Under the pieces are notes generated by a model, which had not been told where the DNA came from, made no database searches, and worked only from the letters and a program-made list of their open reading frames with translations. Below, one piece after another: positions 43,560-55,337 of a stretch of 64,000 nt of DNA (positions are counted from its first letter, which is position 1; each line of letters starts with the position of its first letter). The stretch lies in the NCBI RefSeq assembly GCF_029227915.1, contig NC_079877.1, forward strand, positions 31,089,851 to 31,153,850, read 5' to 3'. The DNA is from Hydractinia symbiolongicarpus (taxonomy: Eukaryota; Cnidaria; Hydrozoa; Anthoathecata; Hydractiniidae). The position numbers were made by a program, and so were the translations under genes.

Positions 43560-46500
43560 TACCAGCCCTGCTTGATCGCGTAGTCATCGAATAAAATCGT
43601 TCCCGAATACCTACGTTTTTCGCCATGTCTGTACCACTCTTTAACGTCCTCATGTACCTAGACCAAGTCACGGCATTTTGCTTTTTTGACATCCCTTTGA
43701 ACGAAAATGTCGTACCCTTTTTTCCGTCAACGAAGTAGCACTTGGCAGTCAGGGCAGCCATCCGAAATTCTATAAATTCTAACTTGAATAGCCCTCCTGT
43801 TCGACTCGGGTAGTTATCATTGACGAGCCAGTTTTCACGTCCTTGTCGTACTCGTCAAGCAATTCGGGCAAACGACATCCCGCACTTCTTCCTCAGAGAT
43901 GTTAAAATAGGCACTGTTAGTGTCCATGTAGATGTACTTCGTAGATGAACCACGTACTTGTACAGAAAATCATAGTAAAATTCGAGCATGCGCAACTAAG
44001 GGAGTTGATCTACTGCGATACCACACTTGTAGGCTCTATCGATACTACACTTGTGTTTTCCCCTTCTCAGCTCATACACATTTCCAATATTTTCAAGGTC
44101 CTCGAGGTATGGACTTCGGAGGGGTGCATCAACCTCCTTTTCATCCCTCGTAAACGTAGCATCTGCATGTCTCGCTAAGTCTTCAATCATCTTGCCGTAA
44201 AAGCTGTTGCCTTTTAACTTGGTCGTATCCCCTGTAATACGTTTATTAGGATCTTTATCGGCCTGTCGTCGTGCCCTGGCAATCTCCTCAGGAAACCATG
44301 CAAATTTCTTACCCAGAATGTACTTGAGGAACTGGTGAAAAGCAGTCACTTTCAGCCCATTGTCAAGCTACCATTTCAACAAAGGTGCAAGATCTTTTCT
44401 GATTTTAGCAAACCTAGAAGCTTACGCGCACCCGTAACACGCTTGCGCCCCGTATTTTTCAAGTACTCGTGCATATGCTAGAGAATTTGACCACAAACAG
44501 GGGAATTTGTCACGGAGATTTTTAGGTACCTCGATATCGAACTGTGCAAAGCTGAAGAGCGATCCATCTCGCACACCTCGCGTTAGTATCTCGACATTGA
44601 TTTCTGATGATGGTGTAGTCACCTTGATCAGCTTTTCCTTCCCACAGGGAAAGTCTTGCATCAGGTTACTCGGGTAGAATATATTTACATCGTACCCTAG
44701 AATGGTCTTGCACTTGTGGGGTCCTTTATACACTTGAAATCTGATACCCTACACGTCTATTTCATGGTATCCACAGAATACGCAAAAGGTCGTAGGCCTC
44801 ATTCCTCGTACATTTTTCATATGCTTTACGTACCTCTTTGCAGGCCTTACAAGTCTTGCTATAGTAAGAGTCTTCGCACTTGTGCCTACAAGGTTCACCT
44901 GGAGCATATAGCTCCAACTTGGGGTTCAGCCGTAGGGTTTGTTCAACTCGTAGCGCATCGATACATCTGGAATACTTACCGCATTCTTCAAAATGTCTAT
45001 CTCGTCATTGTAATACTCCAACCTCGTTTTTTCCACAGCTTCAATGAACGGTGCCACATCAGATAGATTGTACTCGCGCAGCCAGTCCATCATGGTTACG
45101 CAGCCTTGTCTGCAAAACTCAGCGCAGAAGGTCTTGTACTCTTCGCAAGAGGGCATGTTTTTCCCACTTAGACGACTATAAAAATCCTCGTGCGCCACAG
45201 CGCATGTCAAAGTCGTCAGGCTTCGAGTACATTCTCTCGACCTCTTTCACAATGAAGGCACGCCTCTTTTCCAGCTCCTCCACAAACTGTTTAACAAAGA
45301 CCTTGGGATTTTCGTGCTCAATGAATGTTGGTTATTCAAATTATCAGCAATACCAACACTGACGGGAACATGTATTGAAAGGCATGTTAGATCAGAGGTT
45401 TGGTGGTAATATAAGGGTGATAGGAGAGCTTCAAAGTCAAATACAATATGATGGGGATAGGGTTTGAATTCCTTCTAAAAGTACCTCTTGATTTTGGTTG
45501 GTTTCTCAAATTCCTAGGCTGTGATGAGGTTGCACCCCTTTTCCAATATCATCCTTTCCTTAGACAGGATTGCACTATAACGAGTCTTGTCCGCTTTGGT
45601 TCTCTCGGACAGACAGGGACATCTGTGCCACTCACAACCGTTGTACTCGTAAACGGTCTTTGAAATAGGCTCATAGCCGTCCACTTCCCATTCTTTTTTA
45701 CCATCACGGATAACACGTTCACAACCATGCCCACAGAGTGCATGATGGATATGTCTTCCGGTTTTGTTTGACATGTATTCGTTCCATTTTGAGACATCGT
45801 AGCTAAAACCCTCATCATAAAAGACATTCTTCCCTCTGCCTGGTATACGTTTGACCTCCCCCCCCCCTTTGCAGATAATCGTCGTCTGGAGCCCCCTCAT
45901 TCGTTCCTCTTATGCCGCGTGATATTCCAGGCCTTGTTAAAAACTCGGCTACAAACCTTGCATTCCCAGTGTTTGGTTACCCTATCTAAATCCTTGATGT
46001 AAAAACAGTGGCCATCCAACATACCCATATTGATAATGTCTAAACCCTTTTTGTACTGCTTTTACCCATAGACGAGTCGCCATAATGCTTGTTCCTCGTT
46101 TTACGTTGACCCTATCTCTTACCGCTAAGTACCTCCGGAAACATAAGTTGTCCGTTCGTTCTTCTTTTCCATCCAAGGCGTAAATGTACCTATTTTTCCG
46201 CAACCAACCCGGGAGAGGGCCGCATCCCAAAGGGTTTAGGCGTACTTATCACCTTGATCTGTACGTGATCAAAGACAAATTTCCCTCATATGCTCCTAGG
46301 GTCTCAGTGGTCCTGGCCAATGGTAAATAACCCTTACTCCAGAACTCGCCATTGTCTAAATAAAGACGTTTCATCTCGCATTCTTCAAGGAAGGCTTCGA
46401 TTTCCACCATGCCTGATAGCGACATGGAGCTCTTGGTTTTGTGGTTATCAAGCACGCCACCTCCACCCTTGTAAATATCACAGCTGAAGCTGTACACAAC

Positions 46501-46853
46501 CCTAACGCGCATTTCTATGCGGGGTTCAAGTTATTCCATAATTGTGTTTGTTAGGGGGCTATTTAAATGGTTTTTGAACCGCCATTTTTGACTATACTTC
46601 CATCTTCCAGCATTTGTACATCGTCTTCAACACCCTGATGTTCAATGTCCTCCGTATAATCTTCCCTTGTCTTCTCTTCGATTTCGTCGTGAAGCGTTGT
46701 CCCTCTCTAAATTTTTTCCTTTGCTTTGTTCTGGTAGAAGGCAACAGTATCCCGCGCACTCTGTAGTCGATCAACAAGAGCGTTGCGAGTTGCTGCCACT
46801 GGTGCAGACACGGTGCTATATAGTTTGTTGATGGCATTCTTAAACCAACCCAT
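43560..46853 (-). pseudogene. Maverick 2 PolB, motif C mutated and exonuclease region deleted
   Basis: The ATG at 46,853 starts MGWFKNAINKLYSTVSAPVA after ATAAGAAAGGAG. Frames 46,512-46,249 and 45,900-45,514 carry RVVYSFSCDIYKGGGG and TKTVYEYNGCEWHRCPC. Motif A is present (LGYDVNIFYPSNLMQDFP, 44,659-44,700), motif B is present (KLKGNSFYGKMIED, near 44,190), but motif C reads YMDTNSAYF: the second catalytic aspartate is AAC (43,916-43,918). The part matching Maverick 1 from about 32,115 to 32,435, including GFNSGKYDINL, is missing at about 45,213. Several other shifts exist. The C-terminus is cut at about 43,560. This copy and Maverick 1's are broken in different places. Confidence 0.87.
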
Positions 46854-46887
46854 CTCCTTTCTTATACACAGATTTCAAGCCTTTCTG

Positions 46888-47054
46888 CGCATGCGTTGAT
46901 GATCAGCGGATTTTTGCTGATGATCAGCAGATTTTGTCGTGATGAGATGTGATGAACAGCTGTGACGTCACAAACAAAATTCTGTATGATATTTTTTATG
47001 AGAGTTTGACCGTGATTTTAAAAAACACTGTATTAAACGGCTCCCTACTACTAC
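46888..47054 (-). repeat. right terminal inverted repeat, Maverick 2
   Basis: Partner of 42,653-42,805, with TGACGTCA at 46,963-46,970 and the ATCACGGTCAAACTCTCAT block shared with Maverick 1. The PolB start lies about 35 bases inside. Confidence 0.9.
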
Positions 47055-47060
47055 TACATG
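47055..47060. other. target-site duplication, Maverick 2 right
   Basis: TACATG, partner of 42,647-42,652. Confidence 0.8.
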
Positions 47061-49150
47061 TACAATTCTGTTGTCGATATAGACCCTGTAGGGAGGAATG
47101 CCTTTGGCGACTGAAAACAGAAGGAAAAATATTCTTAGAAGTTTATGAAAATCGCGGAAGTATGTGAAAAATGTTATATTAAATTGATTACAGGTAAAAA
47201 GAGCACCAGTAACATTCTTATTTTTCCTTACCTTAGAACATTCTGAAAAATTAGAGCATGTTGGATATTGGGGAAGTAAACATCAGCAAATATCAGGAAA
47301 AGTCGTCGCTGATTGGGTGGAACATACAGCTGGTCCTATGGATCCTATATTGGGTTTGTAATGAATCCAACCGCAGGTAAAATTCTTAACAAAACATTTG
47401 AATAATTAACGAAAAATTTAACGTTCTTTGTGAATTCCATACTGATTGACACTTTCTTTCTTGACGGCTCTACAATAACATTCAGTGGGTGTTGCCCCGC
47501 CCATTCTACGACTGCTTCTTTTAAACCAATGTAGCCAACTCCACTCTTTCTTAGTAACATGAATTTTACTAAGGCTATACCAAGCATCGAACCTTAAGTT
47601 AGCGTCTATTCCGGATAATAGAACGACAAATAGAATCTCTAGATGCACTGTTTAAAAATAAAAGCTATACAACGTCTTTAAACTCCAGGATTCGTTGAAA
47701 CAGACAGTATATCATGTATATATAATTACTTATTTGACAATGACAGTTTCGCATACCATGTTGCAGCTAATGATGCATTCGGTTATCTTCGCATCTTTCA
47801 CGACATTGGGCCTGGTTATGGCTAACTTAACAAAAAGAGGTCAAAAAAAGTAATATTTTCGCCATTTAACTCTTTGGACATTGCTTTTGGTCGACAGCCA
47901 TTAAAGATTATGAAAAGAAGAGTTCGACTAACACTAAAGAAAAATTAAAATTTAAATGCGCTCTTTAGGCAATGTGCGGAGAGGAACTAAGTTCGTTTTA
48001 AAGTCGGTCTATCCTTGCAAGCAGTTGATGAACATTTTATTGACTATTTTTACAGCATATATTTTGTATACTATACTTTACCTTACTGATATTTAATATT
48101 TATTTCGACATTCAGTACTTTGTACTTTTCACTTTGAATGTATTTACAAAAATACAAAACAAAAATTGATGATTTTGTCCTCTTCTTACTGCTTTGTTGG
48201 TAATTTACAACATGCTCCTATTTTTAAATTCCTAACCCTTGCCTCAGACCACGTAACTATTGTTTTATTGAGATCCTCGCTGCTGACTTCAGCATGCTGA
48301 CAACAGCATGCTGAGCCCTTCATCGTTGTATATAATAGCACATTCTCTTTAATTTTTTAATGTGACGAGGACTGTCATCTCTTATAGAGACAGAAAAGCA
48401 TATTTGCGAATTTTTCATTTTAATTATTAAAGTTTTTAAACTTTGCCAAATAGAATTCCTGTTTGACCTATTGTTTCTTTTTGCTTTTTTTTTAAACAAA
48501 ATATTAATGAAAAGAAGAGAACAAAACCTACTTTTTATTTCAACGTGAAGAAAAACTTTTATCTCCTATGAAGAACCACGGTCCAATTTTTCCAACATTT
48601 TAAGAAAAACTAAAAGGATTGAAGTACGTCTCCTAACCATTTGGATATTCTCAGTTTGGCACGCTACGGTTGTTGCAAGCCATAAACATTTGAAAGTTCA
48701 CTTTTTTTTTTGCAGTGGAACTTCAAACAAACATTCAAAAACATTCATTCCATTGCACTTACGTGATAAGCGGTTAATGTGAAAGATAGTGGATTGGGTA
48801 CGAAGTTTACTTAACCACGTGACATGTAAACAATTTTTAGTTGTAAAATAACTCAAACAAATACAGTCCTCTTGATTCTGAGCTAGACAGGCTAGTGTCC
48901 ATTCCTTAAATATACTGAAAGCTCTATCCTAATTGATATCGACACAATTACGAATTTTTTCGCCACATGTAGTTACACATGGTGTTTCTGTATTAGATTC
49001 ACGCATTTTTAATTTCAGACCTTCCTGGCGGAAATCATTTTACTGTGTGTGCGTACTAGAGAATTTAGACGCTGTTTTCGATTTGAAGCCTGATGATTGC
49101 CATCTGATGCTTTTTCCCATACTTAACTACATACGTAGAACACGTTATAT
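47061..49150. other. no firm gene; one possible exon
   Basis: On the minus strand, TTTTATTTTTAAACAG at about 47,650 is followed by an open frame to 47,418 (HLEILFVVLLSGIDANLRFD, then FKRSSRRMGGATPTECYCRA), which could be an exon, but no donor or neighbours support it. At 49,015 on the plus strand TTTTAATTTCAG precedes a short frame (SFYCVCVLENLDAVFDLKPD) to a stop at 49,154, a possible terminal exon. Both are weak. The string GTAATTTACAACATGCTC at 48,192 also occurs at the ends of the 55-63 kb interval. Confidence 0.3.
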
Positions 49151-49174
49151 TTAAGGCGATATGCAAGCCTTATT

Positions 49175-49520
49175 ACGTCAATAACTTTTCTTAGGGTTGT
49201 TAAAATTGAATCAAACTTTGCACACTTATAGTACGTCATAAAAGGAACAAAATGGCAGCAATAAATTTTTGCTTGCATCAGCACATTTTTTGTGACGTCA
49301 TCAGAAGCTTGAATTTTGTTAAAAATGTCACTATCTACTTAAAATTTAATTACTTTTGTTCCACAGCGAATTTTTGCATTCTGTTCGAAGTTTCTGAAAG
49401 CTAAATAAAAGTTATTTAACATATTTTTCGATTTTCACGTGTATCGCATAAAAAAATGCCAAAAATTTGCCCGAAAATCCGGTTTTTTGAAACCGGAACC
49501 CGCCCCTGAACCGAATAGGG
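49175..49520 (+). mobile_element. piggyBac-type MITE, left end missing
   Basis: It matches the MITE at 53.7-54.4 kb over several hundred bases (GGTTGTTAAAATTGAATCAA, TTTGTGACGTCATCAGAAGC, GCCCGAAAATCCG). The right end reads CCGAATAGGG followed by TTAA at 49,521-49,524, as in the full copy. The left TIR is absent. Confidence 0.7.
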
Positions 49521-49982
49521 TTAAGCGCTTACACAGTTAATAAGTCGTTTGATGAGGAATTTTAAGGTGAGTAATTATTCGTGGACTTTCAGCCAGTCAG
49601 AAATATTAATCTATATTCCAAAATATACAATCATTGAGGTTCAAGTAAAAAATTTGATCTTTTATAAAAAATGTGTATGTCGAAAATATACCTAAATCTA
49701 TGTGTCAACAACAGCTCGGATGTAAACAAAAGACAAGAAAAAGAAGAAGGTTGATATGAAAATATAGAAAGAAACTTTTGGGAAAATCAAATGAAAATAA
49801 GACAGATATTATGCACACCTTTTTATGTCGCATGCACGAGGTGTGTGCTTTTTACACTATGAGGTGTTGGTGAAAGGGGATGAGTATAATAAGTATAATA
49901 ATAACATGCGCAATAATCCGCTACGTTCTAACAAAGCCGAATTGAGAATATGATTTCTTAAGAAGTTGAGTTATCGCCCGTA

Positions 49983-50681
49983 TCAATATCCACATGAGAT
50001 TAAGTAAGAATCAATATAAACACCGCACGGCTGCTTTTTTCTAAGCCTGTTCAATTCTTCCTTTATTGAGTTCATATCACCTTGCACGTGTTTGTTTACA
50101 ACAGAAGTCATACAGTCTAAACATAAAACAGTTCTTTCTTGTGAAATCTCAACTAAATCAATAAAATACCAATCGTACTTAATATGAGATTTATTCACGT
50201 CGCAACATTGAGTGCAGTGTCGGGAAGACACTCCAGCTTGTCCGACGCATTCAAAAAAATAATCACACAACATCTCTACGCTTGCCTTTCCAATTTGTTT
50301 TCTGATTGGTCGAACTGCACGCCGGTTAAAGACTTCAAGTAAGATTTTAAATCGGCTCCCATTGGTTTGAAGCTCGTTTATGTTCGTATAGCGTCTAACT
50401 TCGCGACCTTTTAAGTGACGTAACGGTTTGATGTACGTGTCGACGTCTTGTGGTCGGTATTTTCGAAACACTGTCGGTCTAGGTTTTGGTAAGATAGACT
50501 TTTTAAAACTTCTTGTTGTTTTGAAGGCATCATCTCCACCTGAGTCCTGGTGTAAATAGTCACTCTCTTTGTTGTTTTCACGATGCGTGACTTTATTGAC
50601 TTCTCTAGTCAACGATGTACCAGATAATTTCATCTTTACAACTAAAACGATTTCAAAAGCCATATAAATAACTGGCTCCAT
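49983..50681 (-). CDS. intronless 232-residue ORF, unrecognised
   Basis: An in-frame TAA lies two codons before the ATG at 50,681, so the start is bounded. The protein begins MEPVIYMAFEIVLVVKMKLS, has a low-complexity, hydrophilic segment (residues about 28-60), a basic middle (SILPKPRPTVFRKYRPQDVD; HLKGREVRRYTNINELQTNG; FNRRAVRPIRKQIGKASVEM) and a cysteine cluster near residues 140-195 (CDYFFEC, HCTQCCDVNK, VLCLDCM). Spacing of the cysteines would allow a zinc-binding fold. It ends with a charged helix (MNSIKEELNRLRKKQ) and YLISCGY. There is no homologue I recognise and no transposon ends nearby. Length and even composition make a real gene or recent retrocopy likely. Confidence 0.6.
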   Translation of the reverse strand: MEPVIYMAFEIVLVVKMKLSGTSLTREVNKVTHRENNKESDYLHQDSGGDDAFKTTRSFKKSILPKPRPTVFRKYRPQDVDTYIKPLRHLKGREVRRYTNINELQTNGSRFKILLEVFNRRAVRPIRKQIGKASVEMLCDYFFECVGQAGVSSRHCTQCCDVNKSHIKYDWYFIDLVEISQERTVLCLDCMTSVVNKHVQGDMNSIKEELNRLRKKQPCGVYIDSYLISCGY

Positions 50682-50699
50682 GAGTTAAAAAAAATCTTA

Positions 50700-53420
50700 C
50701 AAGGATTATATTTCTATCTAATTCGCCTTACTCAATTTTGTTTACTACAATCACACGTTCTTGAGATGTGTTCGTTCTTATCTTAAGCTAAGACACTTAA
50801 GCTCTCATCTTAAGACCTATTCTCATTTGTTTGTGTTTGCTCAAGACTCTTAAGCTCAGGTTCTCAAATATCTTAAGGATTCAGGAATCTATTGTGCAAG
50901 TTAAAATATTATTGTAAACATTTGCGTCTTGTGACGGAGAAAATGTAACAAAAACAAACTAAAATAAATAAAAAAATGCATAATTATTGGGTAAATAAAT
51001 AAATAAATAAAAAAGGATGCTTTTTAGGAGAAGTATAAACACTCTGTTTTAGAAGGTTAGGATTTGATGTAAAAAAATTATCCCGGAAACAATCCCCAGA
51101 TTTGTTAGACGCTAAATTAGAATTAGATAGTTTCAAATCCTTTGTGTGATTATTTCCCATTTGCTCTTAGTTCAATGGTTAGACCGTACTCAAGATGTTC
51201 AATGTCGACTGTCTGCAATAAACCGTTAAAAAAGAGACAAAAAAACCGAGCTAAGAATCATTAGCTGTTAAGTTATAAGCACTTAAAATTTTCGTAGTGA
51301 CATAATTAGAAATGCTTTAAAAGGGACACCTTGTCTATGTGATAACGAAACTGCAGGTCTTACACCTCTAATTATTTAGAATTTGATTACTAAAACTAAA
51401 CTATTATTTTTTTATTCACTTCATGGATTTTGAATCCGCAAATAATTTTATAACCTTATTTATTAGCTCACAGTTTCGGTAAGATTACCAACACTTTGTA
51501 ACATGCAAAATAGCTTCAACAGACTTAAATGCAAACAACACACTAAAAGCATCTCCAACATTAAATTAAACAAAGCCGAACTTAAGCAATACTCTCTCAC
51601 ATTATAAATCCCTGGGAACATTCGTCAAGAATGAATACTTGAAACCAAAAAATCCAGGTAAGCCACCAATGAAAAACACACATGAACAAACAAACAAGCC
51701 ATGGCAAGGTAAATGTTTTAAAATATGCCAACAGATTGAAAATATGAAATGTGACGTAATAACATTAAAGAAGTACCGCGACCCACATAACACTTTAATG
51801 AAGCACATGATTTTCTGTACATAATAATGAGCCTTGTCGAGGCTTCACTAATATTTGCACAAGTAGCTAAACATGTTCGATGATCTTTTGCTACTTTTCC
51901 TTTCTTCTTTTCTTTAAACTTTGCTATTAGTATATAGATAACACCAGGAATTTATTTTGCTTTAGAACTAACTGTATGTTGCATTTGGAACAGAACTTAC
52001 ACCAGAATATTGTTTCCTCGTTTGAACTATTACTTCAAAATATTTATTTAGACTTTGTTACTGTCAATGCTATCGTGAATGTTTGTTTACATTGAAAGTC
52101 AGTTCTTTTTATCTTCTTGTATAGCTATCGAAATCAAAAGAGAATACTTCGTCTTGGAAAAGCTCCAGTAAAAATAAACAAAAACTTTTCTTGTTTACAT
52201 CTTGCCTGTCAGCGTTACGTTGTTATCAAGTACTTGTAATTTTTTAAACATTTGATGACATCAATTCTGAATTGCGGTTTCCTGTTAAATGCTATCGTTA
52301 ACTTACTTAAGAACGCCGAAGCTGCTTTCTACTCGTTCTGATTTCGATTTAAGGGTTCGCTTAATTCGATTTAAATTATAACAAATAGATGTTTGATGCA
52401 AGTAAACGTCTTAATGAAAAGTAAGCGCTGTTGTTAATGGAAACGGTCTCATGTTATTCTAATGTCGTCATAGAGTTTTTAACAAAAACAACTTAATGTC
52501 CTAAGGAGACTTGAAATGGAACTTAGCGATAACTCTAAAACTAATAACATTATTTTTAAGTAAAGTTTATAAAAACTAAAATAAAAAGAAATGTTGGTGA
52601 TTCTTTTCATACTAACCTTCTGAGGCCACAGGTTATCAAGAGAACATCTGGTAAAATAGTTAAGAAAATCTGCTACTGTATTTTCATCATCATTTTTTTA
52701 GTTTTGGAAGGAATGACACCATACAAATTCTATTTATACTGATCTTCCTTTAATGTGCTAACAAGCATTTGTGACCAGTTTTGTAACAAAAACGATGGCA
52801 GTTTCCTCAATTTTGGGGATGCAAGTACACTCATCACTAAGTTCTTTAACATGCCAGTATATGCCAGTATATATCGAGAAGCCAGCAATTGCGTGTTTTT
52901 TTCGACTGCTTAAAAAAACTTTTAATAAAACTGATAATTTCACTCTCTACATCTATTTTGATTAAGTCTTCATTTCCAAAAGCGAGCATATATGTCACTC
53001 CTCAGCCATTGATATGGGTCATTCGTAAGTGGAAAAGGGTTAAAGTTCCTTCAAAGGTTATTTAAGTTATTAGAAAAAGATGTTTTAAGAATTTCAGCAA
53101 TGAAAACTTTGACCCGATGACCGGCATTGGGTGAACTGGGATCAAAAATCTTTATCTTTAATAATGTTGCTACTTACATAATTAATGAACATAGTCCTAT
53201 TAAAACTAGCGGAGTCGAAGGAAAGTCCCCACAATGATTAAATAGGGGGGTTTCCTGAGGAAAAAAGCATTAGAAACAAAATGAATTTCGAATTGGGACA
53301 ATTTAAATCTAAAAAAAACAGGTCTGTAAAACATGAAAGAAACATTAAAAGGTCATCATATATGCAATAAAAGAAATAAGGAAGCATCAGATCCTGAATG
53401 CCTATAAAAAATTATTAAGA
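50700..53420. other. no firm gene; possible transposase relic at 52.75-52.95 kb
   Basis: The region is AT-rich, with a run of TTAAG/CTTAAG-type strings at 50,780-50,880 (CTTAAGCTAAGACACTTAAG and following) and a TAAATAAATAAATAA stretch at 50,990-51,005. The minus frame 52,943-52,758 contains AIAGFSIYTGIYWHVKELSD, which weakly resembles the FxIYTGK block of piggyBac-type transposases; nothing around it supports this. Confidence 0.3.
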
Positions 53421-53439
53421 GAACAAGAATGTTCCATCT

Positions 53440-54960
53440 TTATTTATTTCCAACACTTTTAACTCCTTCTTTGTTATCTAGTACTCTTGCTCAAAAATTC
53501 CCTTCTGACACTGATGTTAACATAAAAAGCAATGATAAAGAAATTGATCAAGATACTGTTACTAAAATAATAACTGGTCTAAAGCCATTTCTACAGATAT
53601 GATAGAAATGAGAGGGCTGGAGGCTGTTTCAAAAATTTGTCCATAAGCATTTGGAGTTTCTGCTATGATTGATGTGTCTGATTAACCCTATACGGTCCGG
53701 CGTTCTTTGAAAATACTATGACCGGGGGGGGGGTGGCGGATTCCGCCCCCCCTTATAAACTTTTCATAGGATTGTTAAAATTGAATCAAACTTGGCACAC
53801 TTTTACTAAGTCATAAAAGGAACAAAATGGCGGCAATAAATTTTTGCTTGCGTCAGCACATTTTCTGTGACGTCATCAGAAGCTTGAAAATTGTTAAAAA
53901 TACCACTATCTGCTTAAAATATAATTACTTTTGTTCTAGAGCGAATTTTTACATTCTTTTTGAAGTTTCTGAAAGCTAAATAAAATTTTTTTAACACATT
54001 TTCCGGTTTTTACATGGATCGGAGAAAAAATTGCCAAAAATTGCCCGAAAATCCGTTTTTTTCGATTTTCGGGTAGAATCCGACAAAATCGGGAAATCGG
54101 ATTAGTCGCTTGTCAAAATTATTCAAAATGATTTTTCTTGATGAAGCAAAGTTGTGTTGCAAGTTTCAAGTTCTAAGGATAATACTAACAGGAGTTATTA
54201 TATTATTCCCATTATAAGGATTTCATAGAGATTTTAGGGGTAGTTTCGAGTAATGGCCAATATCAAAGCCTCTGAAAGGTATGGGACCTAAGAATTTAAC
54301 ATGCAGGTGTCTAATAGATAAATGTTGAAACTCAGTAAGTATCATAGCCATATAAGAAAGCAATCAGGAGTTATTAAAAAAAAACCGTCAGGCGGGGCGG
54401 AATCCGCCTCCCCCCGGACCGAATAGGGTTAAACTATGAATGAATTGGGTAAAGGCAAATATGTTAGTGCTGTTGTGATAGATGATAGATTCTTAAAAGG
54501 TTTCTGATACAGTGTATTATAAGATTCTTTTAAAATAGTTATACTGTTATGGTTTGGAATAATTCTATTGATTGACTGTAGTCTTACCTTTCTAATAGAC
54601 AAAAAAGCACCTTGGTGAGCAACACTATGTCAAATGTGACTCCTGAAGAGTGTTACAGAGTCCCTCAAAGACCTGTCCTTGGACTATTCTTGTTTTTTAT
54701 TTACATCAATGGCTTAGAATCTGCGATTCATAACTCTTACTTCAATATGTAAGGAGATGCCACAATAACTGTTCAAAGCTGTAATTCTCCTCTTAAACTC
54801 AATACAGATGTGATTGAAGTATGTAAAGAAATCCACACTAATGGAGTCACCATAAATACTGATCAAAATGAAGTGAAAGAAGACAAAATATAAAGCATGC
54901 ACGACAGTAACCTGTTTTGTACAAGAAAAGTTCTTTGTTCCAGAAAGTCAAAAAAAAAAT
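53440..54960 (+). pseudogene. LINE reverse transcriptase relic, split by a MITE
   Basis: Before the MITE: KFPSDTDVNIKSNDKEIDQD and TVTKIITGLK, a region found before RT motif 1 in CR1/Jockey-type LINEs. After it (54,433-54,960), frames read VTPEECYRVPQRPVLGLFLF (a decayed VPQGSVLGPxLF motif), YINGLESAIHNSYFNM and GDATITVQ (a decayed YADDT box). Stops are frequent. This family differs from the CR1/L2-like LINEs at 9 and 21 kb in its motif sequences. The TTAA-type MITE at 53,686-54,428 interrupts it, so the MITE is younger. Confidence 0.65.
53686..54428 (+). mobile_element. piggyBac-type MITE, complete (743 bp)
   Basis: The element begins CCCTATACGGTCCGG and ends CCGGACCGAATAGGG, with TTAA on both sides (53,682-53,685; 54,429-54,432). 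TTAA duplication and CCC/GGG termini are hallmarks of piggyBac-type transposition. There is no transposase frame. Inside the termini are a G-run (GACCGGGGGGGGGGTGG) and a C-run near the right (GGCGGGGCGGAATCCGCC). A TGTGACGTCATCAGAAGC string lies at 53,866. A partial copy is at 49.2-49.5 kb and a possible end at 37.88 kb. Confidence 0.85.
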
Positions 54961-55337
54961 GATAAAACGTTAATTCAATTAGTATATCCAACCGTGGAAA
55001 CTGATTGCCGTTTGATGATATCGGATTGCCTGGCATGTTATTTATTATTTATTTCCAATATAAAACATAAAGCAAAATAAAACATAAAAACTAATTTACA
55101 CTAAAACTAATGTAATCATTCTGATCATCATTATTTCTTAAAACGGCTGTTTCTGTTATAAGAATTATTTATTAATTATAAAAGAAAATTAAAATGTCAA
55201 TAAAATAATAAGAATAATTATTTTTAGGTAGTCAGAAATTTACATTTTTGTTTTTCACTAAATCGTCCGACCGGAATGAACCAGGGCAGCAGAAATTTTT
55301 GAAACACTCATGTTTTGGTGATATTGCGTTGTAGGTA

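Larger units (their letters stand above)
42653..47054. mobile_element. Maverick/Polinton element 2, internally deleted (4.4 kb)
   Basis: It starts AGTAGTAGAAGGAGCCG (42,653) and ends CGGCTCCCTACTACTAC (47,054), flanked by TACATG at 42,647-42,652 and 47,055-47,060. Only the repeat-protein gene next to the left TIR and most of PolB next to the right TIR remain; capsid, integrase, ATPase and everything between have been lost in a deletion near 43.25-43.55 kb. The distinct target duplication shows that it was an independent insertion, not a segmental copy of Maverick 1. Internal sequences of the two elements are clearly homologous but diverged. Confidence 0.92.

Noticed and set aside
47345-47648. 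Two overlapping minus-strand frames, one with a signal-peptide-like start
   Set aside because: Neither begins with ATG at the reported end and the two frames compete over the same DNA; only a weak acceptor site supports an exon.
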